Position numbers and translations under genes: made by a program
Notes under the pieces: model-generated
The model's input: the letters and a program-made list of their open reading frames with translations, nothing else
Database searches by the model: none
What the model was told of the DNA's origin: nothing
Shown here: positions 49,101 to 58,573 of the stretch, piece by piece
Layout of the letters: each line of letters begins with the position of its first letter
Position numbering within the stretch: position 1 is the stretch's first letter
Origin: Membranipora membranacea
Lineage: Eukaryota; Bryozoa; Gymnolaemata; Cheilostomatida; Membraniporidae
Reading direction: 5' to 3'
Assembly (NCBI GenBank): GCA_914767715.1
Contig: OU612070.1
Coordinates: 17,658,025 to 17,722,024 of the forward strand
DNA length: 64,000 bases

Positions 49101-52100
49101 CTCCGCGTCCCAGATCATGCTCAAACTGTTTAACCCATGGGTGGTTTAGCAGCCCTTGATTGGTTAAGTCATGTCCAGGGTGAGCATCACAAGGCAAAAA
49201 AAAAGATTTCAAGTCAAATAATGGTAGTTTGAACTCTTCAGAGTGATAGCTCGATGGCTTATTGTGATCCTCATTTGGTTGATCAACTGCTGATTAAATC
49301 GGTGGAAGTGTGCTATCCTAGAACTGAGTGAGAGCAGATGATACAGTCATCGATCTTCATCAGCCCAACTCACAAGACTTGTCATAAGTGTGCCTCTATA
49401 TAACAAGCCCTTAGTAACAATTATGTCTGAGGTCACCTCATGATGATCTCGTTGTGTTTACAGGAAGTGATAAGCTGCCTGAGAAAGATAAGAAGACTCT
49501 GGTGTCGACAGCGAGCTTCTCTAATTGTCTGCTCATGCATGTTCTCTACTGGTGGGACGAGGAGAGAGAACAGTGTAAATACTTCTGGTCAGTATAAAAT
49601 AATAAAATAAAATTATAATATATTATTATCATTAAGTTCATAAGAGGGCCGGGCCCCAGAGTATGCTCAGACCTGACAACAGAGAGCATTTTGGTGCGGT
49701 TATAGAAGTGTTGCCTAAAAGCAACAAATATTTAACCGCCTATTATTCGGGTGGCAGTGTTTGATATGACCCCTTGATCAAAGAAATATTCTGTAACTAT
49801 AAAATTTATAGCTTGAAGCTGTTTTACCTGTGGTGAAACATTGAAATATTTGTTACCCGCATTGCCTGATAAAAACAAGAAATGTAAAATTAACTTTAGT
49901 TTTCATTCCTGCAATAGAATATGTATAACCCCATGATCATTGAATTATCCAAATTCTATTTCAGGGCTTGGAAAATACCAGAGAAGGATCCATTCTATGT
50001 GTTCAGACAAACAGTTCTCAAGTTCTCTCAGGCTATCAAAGATCTTAACTTTGATGAGAAGGAGATTATGTTGATATCAGCTCTTACTTTGTTCTCTACT
50101 GGTAAGTCATACTCTGCTATGATCACATACTCGTAATGCACACTGACATCGAGACTACACTATTATCATGTGTCTTTCTGCTCGTTAGAGTCAATTTAGT
50201 ATAAGTACCTGCCCCTCGTCAATGAAATTGACCTCGGGTTGTCACACCAAATTCCTTGTGATGGTACTGATGCTAAGTGAATTAGTTCACCCCACCCTCT
50301 ATCGATCAGAGATATACATGCAATAGTGTGAGTGTGATGTACAGGCCCTAAATTAGGTAGGGTTAACAGCACCCTGTTTGAGTCTAAGCGCCTCGGCTCA
50401 CTGGTCAGATGGAGTTACGTAAGTGGCGCAGTGCCGCTTCACTAGTTAGTGGGTTATTGGGTTAGTGGGTTAGTGGGTTAGTGGGTTAGTGGGTTAGTGG
50501 GTTAGTGGGTTATTGGGTTAGTGGGTTAGTGGGTTAGTGGGTTAGTGGGTTAGTGGGTTAGTGGGTTAGTGGGTTAGTGAGTTAGTGAGTTAGTTACACC
50601 GGAAAAAAACTCTGTATATTTAACACCTTAGGCGCTCTCAATTTGAGCCAAATCTGTTATTTCTTCCTAAATGCAAAATTTTCCTGGTGTTTATTGTCAA
50701 AGTGTAACCCCTCCGTTAAAAGATTGGGTTTCTTCCACCAATAAAGAGTTGTGACATCCACGGAAATCTCCGCGTCACTCTGTGACACACCTATGGAAGA
50801 TGAGCTAATAGTACGACGCATTACTGGGCCGAGGAATTCATGATGCCTCGTGGCTTTCCGTTCATGCTGCTATGACTGCATTGTGGTTCTTTGGCCTAAT
50901 ACATTTGTAAATCGGATGGACTATTTAATTAGCATGATCAGGCCTGGAAGTTATGTTTGAAGGATGGGAATGATTTTTGATTAACTCTAATCACTACTAC
51001 TTCAATTCAAGGTATATTTGAGGAAAATGATCTTCATAAAATACAAGAGTTTCGGTCAATCAACAATTTCTTAATTTTATGACGAAAGGCCTCCCTTGAC
51101 GTTATCCTGCCTGGTCACATTTTCTGGTCTATTGTCCAAACATCTCAATAAATACAGTTAGTGGATCGAAAACTTATTTGGTTAATGACAGCGGTAGGCA
51201 AATCAGATATGCTAAAACTAGCTAAGCTGAGTTCTTATTCAACTAATTTGGATAAACAGGCAACAGATCGGTCGCCTTTCATGATAGGTTTTTTATCTAT
51301 TCCATATCTATCACATGCTCAGTTTTACTTTGCTCCACCCTAAAAATAAAGGTTTTTTATCTATTCCATATCTATCACATGCGCTGTTTTGCTTTGCTCC
51401 ACCCTAAAAATAAAACAAACAAAATGTCAGCACCAATGGCGGCGTATCAACTCCTGCCGTGTCACAGCTGCTGTAGATTAAAGTCTGTCATACTTTCTCA
51501 GAAATCACTTTTTTTTATAGCTTTGGCATTTTGTCAGAAAAACAACCCACGCCAGATACTATGTTACAAAATGTCAAACCAATGGATTGATTTTAGTTTG
51601 AGACTGGCACATGATATCGAGGTATATTGTATATCCGCTGATGCATGTGCTTGTCTAATTAATTAGTGGATGTAATATACCCTGGAGACCCTGCACATTG
51701 ACACAAACGTACTACTTAGGAATTACCGTCAATGTGTTTATTTTTTCTACTCTGCTAAAATTAAGTGAAATAAATTCTTAGAAGGGAATATACGGCATGT
51801 GGGCAAAATCAGATAGTGTGATATTTTGAAATAAAAGCTCGATTTCCTCGATGTACAAATTTGTCCTTTAGCTATAAACATAGACATAGATATCCTCTTG
51901 CGGTTAAGGATAATTTTGGGATACTATGAGATCGAGCAAGCGTAGCAGTGACGATAGATAAATAATAAAGTGTTTAATTTATTTTTACTTTCAGATATAA
52001 TAAGAATAGAAAAGAAAGATATAATAGAACGAGAGAGGAAAGCGCTTACAGATTTATGTGCGGCATACATGAAAGGTTAGTATATGTCATACTTTGTTGT

Positions 52101-52479
52101 GTATATACCCTGTATACATATACTATGTATATACTCTGTTATGTTCTGTATATACCCTGTGTATACTATGTATATACCTTGTGTATGCCCTGTATACACC
52201 CTGTATATGCCATGAATATGTATTGTATTTATCCTATATATTACTCTTATCCAATTTATAGAAAAGTACAAGGGTAGATACCTGAAGAGATATAGAGATA
52301 TGCTGCATATGGTGCCTGCCCTGCGCTATCTCTCTATATGGCATAACGACCTTATGGCCTTCGCCAAAACATTTGGACCGATCTCTGATAGGTCGAAACC
52401 TAAACCTTCAGTCTCGGAGAGCACACATAACACTGATTACGATGATAGTGTGAGGATGATAGGACAACTCCATATATAA
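40124..52479 (+). CDS. nuclear receptor with two DNA-binding domains (2DBD-NR)
   Basis: Sixteen exons: 40124-40228, 41720-41864, 42333-42439, 42999-43140, 43603-43726, 44034-44254, 44571-44744, 45006-45583, 46043-46251, 47224-47353, 47812-47967, 48340-48460, 49464-49587, 49965-50101, 51995-52075, 52262-52479; 923 aa with every phase consistent. An in-frame TAG at 40094-40096 supports the start. DBD1 (14-83) has C14/C17/C31/C34 and C50/C57/C66/C69, P-box CLPCKS, and ends 'CRFQACLAAGMQRKE'. DBD2 (98-166) has canonical spacing, P-box CEGCKK, and ends 'CRYMACLKAGMSRE', followed by a basic extension 'AIKVGRPPSKKE'. A long Ser/Pro/Gln/His/Tyr-rich hinge fills about 180-600. The ligand-binding domain (about 690-880) shows 'GSDKLPEKDKKTLV' (helix 3-4), 'LNFDEKEIMLISALTLFS' and 'VPALRYLSIWHNDLMAFAKT' (helix 10), nearest to NR1 types such as E75/Rev-erb/HR3. 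No AF-2 helix-12 motif is seen. It should be a DNA-binding transcription regulator; ligand and targets are unknown. Confidence 0.92.
43171..43323 (-). mobile_element. tRNA-derived SINE, copy B
   Basis: On the minus strand: 'ggagtaggaggtggctcagc' head with A-box-like 'ggctcagctggtcagcgc', B box 'gggttcaaatccc', then the shared body 'ctactggggttaggttggcc' and end 'ggcaggaattgcag' with small changes from copy A. It starts about 30 bp downstream of the exon 4 donor of the nuclear receptor gene, antisense to it. Confidence 0.85.
46262..46438. repeat. ~10-bp / ~30-bp tandem repeat in receptor intron 9
   Basis: Units such as 'gtgcgtccact', 'gtgtatccact' and 'gtgtgtccacc' alternate in a higher-order period of about 32 bp, repeated about five times. 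The array begins about 10 bp after the exon 9 splice donor. Long reading frames on both strands here come only from the repeat. Confidence 0.85.
50139..50336. mobile_element. short DNA-transposon copy (same family as 53548-53999)
   Basis: It begins 'cacactgacatcgagactac' then 'actatta', and ends with 'ctatcgatcagagatataca' followed by 'tgcaatagtgtgagtgtg'. Both ends match the 452-bp element in the Copia LTR; the middle is shorter. It is in intron 14 of the nuclear receptor. I see no clean target-site duplication, so one end may be eroded. Confidence 0.7.
50445..50594. repeat. (GTTAGTGG)n telomere-like octamer array
   Basis: About 18 copies of an 8-mer, a few as 'gttattgg', the last ones 'gttagtga'. 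It contains GGGTTAG, close to but not the animal telomere repeat TTAGGG. It is in intron 14 of the nuclear receptor, about 110 bp after the short transposon copy. Confidence 0.9.
51287..51413. repeat. 64-bp direct duplication
   Basis: Two adjacent copies beginning 'ggttttttatctattccata' and ending 'ctccaccctaaaaataaa', with a few differences ('gctcagttttactt' against 'gcgctgttttgctt'). In receptor intron 14. Confidence 0.9.
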
Positions 52480-53298
52480 ATAGTTCTATCTGCAAATTGC
52501 CAAGCATGGATATCATTCTATCCCATATCGCCTAATATAAAAAGAGATGGAAGACTGACAATCGGATCAGCTAGATATCTATATTTCATTGACATGATCA
52601 TCAATCAGTAACATAGCTGACCAGTTACCTGTATTACGTAGTAAGGTCAGAGTTTTGGCCACTCTAGGCTAGTGTCATATATAGGTAGGCCGCACACATG
52701 AGTGAATACGATTCTAACTAGTCAGCACCGTTGATAGCTAACGTTTCAGTGTTCTATTATCATAGCTGATGTGTTATTTACTCACACAATCAGACATCAG
52801 ACAGAGAAATGGTCCTACCATTGTAATTATTTATTTTTACCAGGACGATTCATAATTATGAAAAATAATTAAATCCAGAAGTCTTATATATATTTTCACT
52901 ATATTTCTGTGCTAGCCATGGTTTGATTACTGCATTGACAAAAGAAATATTTTATCGAAAAAATGATATCATTTGTATTTATAAATGTTTTAATATGTGT
53001 TACCTGCTGGTTAACCAAGGGCGGACATTTATATTTTTAACCACTAAGTTGTTTCGGGAAACTATTCAGATCTGGCCTTATATCAGGTCACTGATCGCTT
53101 GTAGATTGAGAGGATGAATGAAAAAATATGATGGATACAATACAATCTATATTTTATAATTATATTATTATAATAGAAACATTTAGTTTTGTTTGGTGAT
53201 AATATTCCAGTTTTATTTACACATTTATTAATTCGTCCATGTTGTTGATCTCTAAAACATTATAGATAATTTATATCATTGTCTCATTTATATCTATC

Positions 53299-53304
53299 AA
53301 TAAA
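53299..53304 (+). promoter_or_regulatory. possible poly(A) signal of the nuclear receptor
   Basis: AATAAA lies about 820 bp after the receptor stop codon and just before the Copia insertion. The intervening 3' flank is AT-rich and has no gene I can support. An earlier, non-canonical signal is possible. Confidence 0.35.
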
Positions 53305-53367
53305 AAATTGATATTAAAATTTAACATGGCAGTTGATCAACAACAGCCACAGGTAGTGAGCATGAAT

Positions 53368-54045
53368 TATTGTTTATACAGTAGTTTGATGTTGTATTTT
53401 GGTTTTACCTGAAAAACTCACATGTAATTAGGAGTTATGTTCACACTGTTTGTGGAATTATGTTCCCATTGTTTTTTGTGTTCTTTGGTGAAAAAGTCAA
53501 TTAAAGGTTTCTTCTTGTTCCCTGAAAAGATTCTTGGTGGTTGTGCCCACACTGATTTCGAGATTACACTATTAGTATGTGTATCTCTGATCGATAGAGC
53601 TTCTGTCGCAAATATTGAGCACCTACATTTGGCTGAAAGAGAGGACAACTTTAATTTTATCAAACAGACATGATCGAAACAGATTTACCTAGCTCTGCAT
53701 TGTTAGTTCTCTCTTCTGAGCTTAGGCTAGCAATACACAGTTTCGATGTCACCTTTCTTGTCAAAAACATGTGCTAAATGCTCTTCTAAAACTGTTAAAA
53801 GGTGATATCAGATTTTCTAAATATAAATTAGAATATTTTAACAAAGAATGAGAAAACGATAAGTGTATATCCAAAAGTTTGGGTAATCATCCACACGTCT
53901 CCTAAATACTGAATTTCAGCTGCACTCAAGCTAAGTGAATTAATTCACTCTCTATCGATCAGAGATATACATGCAATAGTATATCACGTGATCAGTGTGG
54001 GTTGTGCCTAAAGTATAGTTCAAAAGAAATCCATAACATCCTACA
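53368..54045 (+). mobile_element. Copia 5' LTR, split by a DNA transposon
   Basis: LTR sequence runs 53371-53547 ('tgtttatacagtagtttg' onward) and resumes at 54009-54045 ('aagtatagttcaaaagaaat' to 'catcctaca'). Removing the insert and one copy of its 9-bp duplication leaves 214 bp, exactly the length of the 3' LTR. The two LTRs differ at one base only (G at 53448, A at 58135). A 5-bp flank TGAAT (53363-53367) matches TGAAT after the 3' LTR; between it and the TG start lie three bases, TAT, that also precede the 3' LTR. Confidence 0.92.
53548..53999. mobile_element. 452-bp non-autonomous DNA transposon in the LTR
   Basis: The ends are perfect 9-bp inverted repeats, CACACTGAT and ATCAGTGTG. 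The flanking 9 bp GGTTGTGCC (53539-53547 and 54000-54008) is a target-site duplication, since the 3' LTR has that word once and no insert. There is no transposase. A 9-bp duplication is typical of Mutator-like elements, though the short TIR does not settle the superfamily. A related shorter copy is at 50139-50336. Confidence 0.9.
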
Positions 54046-54061
54046 GGTTATGGGCCCAGTA
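54046..54061 (+). other. primer-binding site, initiator tRNA half-molecule type
   Basis: Directly after the 5' LTR comes 'ggttatgggcccagta'. From memory this is the same start as the primer-binding site of Drosophila copia, which is primed by a 5' half of initiator methionine tRNA cut in the anticodon loop and not by an intact tRNA 3' end. Confidence 0.75.
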
Positions 54062-54109
54062 TCTCTATCCCACAGTGACAGAAATATAGCTTAACTTCCA
54101 GCAATCAAA

Positions 54110-57100
54110 ATGGAAGAGAAGTGGAGTATAGATAGACTGACTGCTTCTAACTACACTACATGGAAGTTTAAGTTTAAGCATTTTCTGATAGCTAGAGAAC
54201 TATATGGCTATGTGGATGGATCAGTTACACAGCCCACTGAAGAGCCAGCCAAGGCAAATTACACCAAGAAACTTAATAAAGCACTTTCCCTCATAGTGCT
54301 TGCAGTGAGTGATGAGTTGCTGTATCTCATCACTGAGTGTGACTCTCCAAAAGCTGCCTGGGAGGCTTTATCGAAACATTTTGAGAGAGACACTCTGGCA
54401 AATAAGATGTTCCTCAAGAAGCGCTACTTCCGTTCCGTGATGAGTGAGAGTACAACTATAGAGCAACACCTCAAGTTCATGAAAGACTTGACTGATCGTT
54501 TAGCGGCGATTAGGGCTCCTATTAGCGAAGAAGATCAGGTGGTTACTCTGTTAGGTTCGCTTCCTGATAGTTATTCAACAGTCGTGACCGCTCTCGAGAC
54601 TCAGCAAGACCCACCTACGCTCGAATTCGTTCAACAAGCACTTCTTAATGAGGAACAAAAACGCAGGGAACAAGTATTACCGGCTTCGGTCGGCGTCTCT
54701 GGTGCCAGGAGTAACAATGCTAATCCTCCTGACACCGCTATGAAGGCTGGTCGCCCCAAACCCAAGTGCTGGGATTGTGGGAAGGTTGGACATATGCAAA
54801 GACAATGTCCAAACCGCAAGCAGCACTCTAACAGTAACAATCACAATAGATCTCAGCACAAAGCCAAACATGTAGCTGATGATACAGAGTCTGCTTTTGC
54901 TATCAACAATGATGATGGTGAGAATAGTACGAGTCAACGCTGGCTCATAGATTCAGGTGCTACTAAACACATGACACCCAATCGGTCACTGTTTACTGAC
55001 TACCAGGAGTTTGAGAAGCCTGAGAAAGTAGCGATCGCTGACGGTAAGACTGTAAATGCCTTAGGTGTAGGCCGTGTCATGGTATCAGTCAGTGCAAACC
55101 GTAGTGTAGCTCGGAAATCTACGCTGTATGATGTGTTGTATGTGCCTGATCTCAGTTCTAACCTGTTCTCCGTGAGGGCAGTAACATCCAGAAATATGAC
55201 GGTGCAGTTTGGTCATAGTCGCTGCTGGGTTAGAAACAAGTGTAATCAGTTATGTGCTCGGGGCACATTGGTAGATAAGTTATATTACCTAGATCTGGAG
55301 TCGTCTGACCACGCAAATGCCGCTGTAGCTAAATCTGATTCTCTGTGGCACAGTCGTTTAGCACATGTACATGAAGCCGCTATAAAACGTATGTGTCGTG
55401 AAGGGCTTGTGAATGGAGCCGAACTATCTGAGACTAAAGTCGGACTGTGTGAACCGTGTGTGAAGGGTAAGATGAGTCGTATGCCATTCAAAGCCAGGTC
55501 AGAGATCAAGTCTACTAGAGTACTTGAGCTCGTACACACCGATGTGTGCGGGCCCATGAGAACGACGTCGTTAGGTGGTAGTAGGTATTTTGTCACATTT
55601 GTTGATGATTTTACCAGATATACACATGTTTATTTTTTGCATGATAAATCTGAAGTGTTTTCTAAGTTTCTAGAGTTTTCTGCTCTTGTATCGAATCAGA
55701 CAGGTCAATCGATAGGAACGCTGCGTTCAGACGGAGGTGGCGAGTATATATCCAACGAGTTCGAAACTCATCTGAAGTCATGTGGTATACGTCACGAGAT
55801 CACTGTACGTTATTCTGCTGAACAGAATGGTGTGGCGGAGAGATATAACAGAACGGTATGTGAAGCTGCCCGTGCTATGATTATTGAGTCTAGGCTACCC
55901 AAGTTCTTGTGGGCTGAAGCCATAGCCACCGCTGCCTATGTTAGAAATCGTGTGCCCACACGTGCTCACTCAGAACCGACCACACCATATGAGCTTTGGC
56001 ATGGCAGCAAACCTGACATAAGTAATCTCCGAGTATTTGGATGTCTAGCATACTCTCATATTCCTGATCAATTACGTGGGAAACTAGATGATAAGGCTGA
56101 ATCAATGTTACACGTTGGATACAGTACCAGGTCCAAAGGCTATCGTCTATATGATATCAAAACTAAGTCTGTTGTAGTTCGTCGTGATGTTGTATTTGAC
56201 GAAGCAGTTTGTGGTGTTACCAGTGATGAGTTGTGTCATGTACCAGTTGTCCGCCCTTCGCCGTGTGCAGACAACTCCAGCTCAAAACTCATCGTTGATC
56301 TCGACACCGCCGACGACAGTCACCCTCTAAGACGATCAGAACGCCAACGCCGTGAGCCTGACCGCTACCAGGCTGCCTCTACAGCTGATCACGTTGCCTG
56401 TCACGCTAGTGAGATCATTGAGCCTCAGACCATTGATCAAGTCGAGAACAGCCCACAGAGATCTGAGTGGATCGCAGCTGCAGAGCGTGAGTATGAAGCT
56501 CTTATGAATAATGAGACGTGGTCACTAGTAGAATTACCTCCAGGTCGTAAAAGTGTAGGCTGTAAATGGGTCTTTAAGGCCAAGTACACCCCTGATGGTA
56601 ATGTAGATCGCTACAAAGCTCGATTAGTAGCCAAGGGCTATGCTCAGAAAGCAGGTGTGGATTACGATGAGACATATTCACCTGTTGTTAGCTTTCCATC
56701 ATTGAGAGCAGTCTTAGCTGAGGCCGTGGATAGAGGCATGCACATTCATCAAATGGATGTTGTGACCGCATTCTTGAATGGCAGCCTCGATGAGGACATA
56801 TATATGGATCAGCCGTCAGGTTTTGTACAGCCAGGAGATGAAAATCTGGTATGCAAACTCAGTAGATCACTATATGGCCTCAAACAGTCACCACGATGCT
56901 GGAACATTGTGTTAGATAACTTTCTCAAATCGTTGAACTTTGTGAACTCCAATGCCGATCAGTGTGTCTATGTGCGTGAGTTATCTGGCTCTAAGGCTAT
57001 GATTGCAGTGTACGTCGACGATTTAGTGATTATGACAGATACTGAAGATCAGATGCTTGACATAAAGCAGGCTCTCGCAGCTCAGTACAATATGAAAGAT

Positions 57101-57952
57101 CTCGGGCCCCTTCATTTCTGTCTGGGTATCTCTGTAGAGCAAGAACAGAGCTCAATCACACTCAATCAGAAACACTATGTCAACCAGATTCTTCACAAGT
57201 TCGGTATGAACAACGCTAATCCAGTCTCAACTCCTATGGCAACCGATGTCAAGTTTGAGAAAGACGACGGGAGTAAACCCGCCGACCAATCTACCTATCA
57301 GTCTATTATCGGCAGCCTTCTCTATGCTGCATCAGCTACTCGCCCTGACATAAGTCATGCAGTGGGAGTTCTGTCCCGCTTCAACTCGTCTCCAACTGAG
57401 ACTCACATGTCTGGAGCGAAACGTGTACTCCGATATCTGAAAGGTACCTCAGATCGCGGTATCAAGATGGTCAAGTCTGATGGTAAGTTAATAGCTTATT
57501 CTGACTCGTCATGGGCTGACAATTCTGATAATCGAACATCCACCTCAGGCTCTGTGTTTATGCATGGTAGTGCACCGATCTACTGGTCCAGCAAATCACA
57601 GAGTGTCGTAGCTGTCTCTACTGCTGAGGCGGAGTATATCGCTCTATATGATGTCGCCAAGCAAGCTGCTTGGTTGAAGCAACTCTACAATGACATTAGA
57701 AGTCTCGACAACCCCGCTATTCTCACTCATGTTGACAATCAGTCGGCAATCTCAATCGCTCAGAATAACACTAGCTCTAAACGTACACGCCACATGGATA
57801 TCAAATACCATTACTGCAGAGAAGCGATAGAGAAAGGTATCATTCAGACAACCTTCTGTCCCTCCGAATCCAACGTTGCCGACATGTTCACCAAACCACT
57901 CGCTCGTCCCTTGTTTGGCAAAATGCTCGCTATGCTAAACGAGTGGGAGTAG
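54110..57952 (+). CDS. Copia Gag-Pol polyprotein, intact
   Basis: A single uninterrupted frame of 1280 codons. In order: Gag with a CCHC knuckle 'CWDCGKVGHMQRQC' (about 220-233); aspartic protease 'WLIDSGATKHM' (about 280); integrase with zinc motif 'HSRLAHVHEA'...'CEPCVKGK' (about 415-450) and catalytic core 'VHTDVCGP', 'RSDGGGEY', 'AEQNGVAERYNR' (about 478-580); reverse transcriptase 'QMDVVTAFLNGSL' and 'YVDDLVIM' (about 970); RNase H 'AYSDSSWADN', 'TAEAEYIAL' and 'RTRHMDIKYHY' to the end. Integrase before RT defines Ty1/Copia. All catalytic residues I can check are present and there is no frameshift between Gag and Pol. It makes the proteins needed for its own retrotransposition. It lies about 1.6 kb downstream of the nuclear receptor stop and belongs to no host pathway. 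Confidence 0.97.
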   Translation: MEEKWSIDRLTASNYTTWKFKFKHFLIARELYGYVDGSVTQPTEEPAKANYTKKLNKALSLIVLAVSDELLYLITECDSPKAAWEALSKHFERDTLANKMFLKKRYFRSVMSESTTIEQHLKFMKDLTDRLAAIRAPISEEDQVVTLLGSLPDSYSTVVTALETQQDPPTLEFVQQALLNEEQKRREQVLPASVGVSGARSNNANPPDTAMKAGRPKPKCWDCGKVGHMQRQCPNRKQHSNSNNHNRSQHKAKHVADDTESAFAINNDDGENSTSQRWLIDSGATKHMTPNRSLFTDYQEFEKPEKVAIADGKTVNALGVGRVMVSVSANRSVARKSTLYDVLYVPDLSSNLFSVRAVTSRNMTVQFGHSRCWVRNKCNQLCARGTLVDKLYYLDLESSDHANAAVAKSDSLWHSRLAHVHEAAIKRMCREGLVNGAELSETKVGLCEPCVKGKMSRMPFKARSEIKSTRVLELVHTDVCGPMRTTSLGGSRYFVTFVDDFTRYTHVYFLHDKSEVFSKFLEFSALVSNQTGQSIGTLRSDGGGEYISNEFETHLKSCGIRHEITVRYSAEQNGVAERYNRTVCEAARAMIIESRLPKFLWAEAIATAAYVRNRVPTRAHSEPTTPYELWHGSKPDISNLRVFGCLAYSHIPDQLRGKLDDKAESMLHVGYSTRSKGYRLYDIKTKSVVVRRDVVFDEAVCGVTSDELCHVPVVRPSPCADNSSSKLIVDLDTADDSHPLRRSERQRREPDRYQAASTADHVACHASEIIEPQTIDQVENSPQRSEWIAAAEREYEALMNNETWSLVELPPGRKSVGCKWVFKAKYTPDGNVDRYKARLVAKGYAQKAGVDYDETYSPVVSFPSLRAVLAEAVDRGMHIHQMDVVTAFLNGSLDEDIYMDQPSGFVQPGDENLVCKLSRSLYGLKQSPRCWNIVLDNFLKSLNFVNSNADQCVYVRELSGSKAMIAVYVDDLVIMTDTEDQMLDIKQALAAQYNMKDLGPLHFCLGISVEQEQSSITLNQKHYVNQILHKFGMNNANPVSTPMATDVKFEKDDGSKPADQSTYQSIIGSLLYAASATRPDISHAVGVLSRFNSSPTETHMSGAKRVLRYLKGTSDRGIKMVKSDGKLIAYSDSSWADNSDNRTSTSGSVFMHGSAPIYWSSKSQSVVAVSTAEAEYIALYDVAKQAAWLKQLYNDIRSLDNPAILTHVDNQSAISIAQNNTSSKRTRHMDIKYHYCREAIEKGIIQTTFCPSESNVADMFTKPLARPLFGKMLAMLNEWE

Positions 57953-58041
57953 GTAAACGCGTAACCACATGATGTGACGCTCTTATATTACATACATGTA
58001 CAGTTCGTTTGTATTTCATGTTTCATTTTTATCTTTTATCA

Positions 58042-58054
58042 AACTAAGTGGGAG
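58042..58054 (+). other. polypurine tract of the Copia element
   Basis: 'aactaagtgggag' lies just before the 3' LTR. Plant and animal Copia elements carry a very similar 'aagtgggag' at this place, where plus-strand synthesis is primed. Confidence 0.75.
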
Positions 58055-58271
58055 TATTGTTTATACAGTAGTTTGATGTTGTATTTTGGTTTTACCTGAA
58101 AAACTCACATGTAATTAGGAGTTATGTTCACACTATTTGTGGAATTATGTTCCCATTGTTTTTTGTGTTCTTTGGTGAAAAAGTCAATTAAAGGTTTCTT
58201 CTTGTTCCCTGAAAAGATTCTTGGTGGTTGTGCCTAAAGTATAGTTCAAAAGAAATCCATAACATCCTACA
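58055..58271 (+). mobile_element. Copia 3' LTR
   Basis: Uninterrupted LTR, 214 bp from TG (58058) to CA (58271), or 217 bp if the preceding TAT belongs to it. It is followed by TGAAT (58272-58276), the second copy of the target-site duplication. Confidence 0.93.
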
Positions 58272-58276
58272 TGAAT

Positions 58277-58573
58277 ATGTACATATAAGCGTCCAATCTA
58301 GTAAAGTAAAACCGCTGAATGTCAAGATTTGCTCTTCAGTCCGATTGAGAAGAGAATGCTGTTGTTAAGTTGTCTCAAATCTAAGGTGCCACAGATCCAC
58401 TCTTGGAGAAGCAACCAGACATTTTCATACCACCTCCTTCCAGCAAACCAGTAAACTTTAACACAGCATCCCAGTAAGATCAGATGGACATTTTCCAAAG
58501 TTAACACATGTCTGTCAGTGATTGACTCTGTACCACGCTTGCTGTTCTTACCTCAGCCGATCGTTAGCTAGTC
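58277..58573. other. gap between Copia and SART1, no gene seen
   Basis: About 300 bp of unremarkable sequence that should include the 3' UTR of SART1 on the minus strand. No canonical minus-strand AATAAA is evident. Confidence 0.4.
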
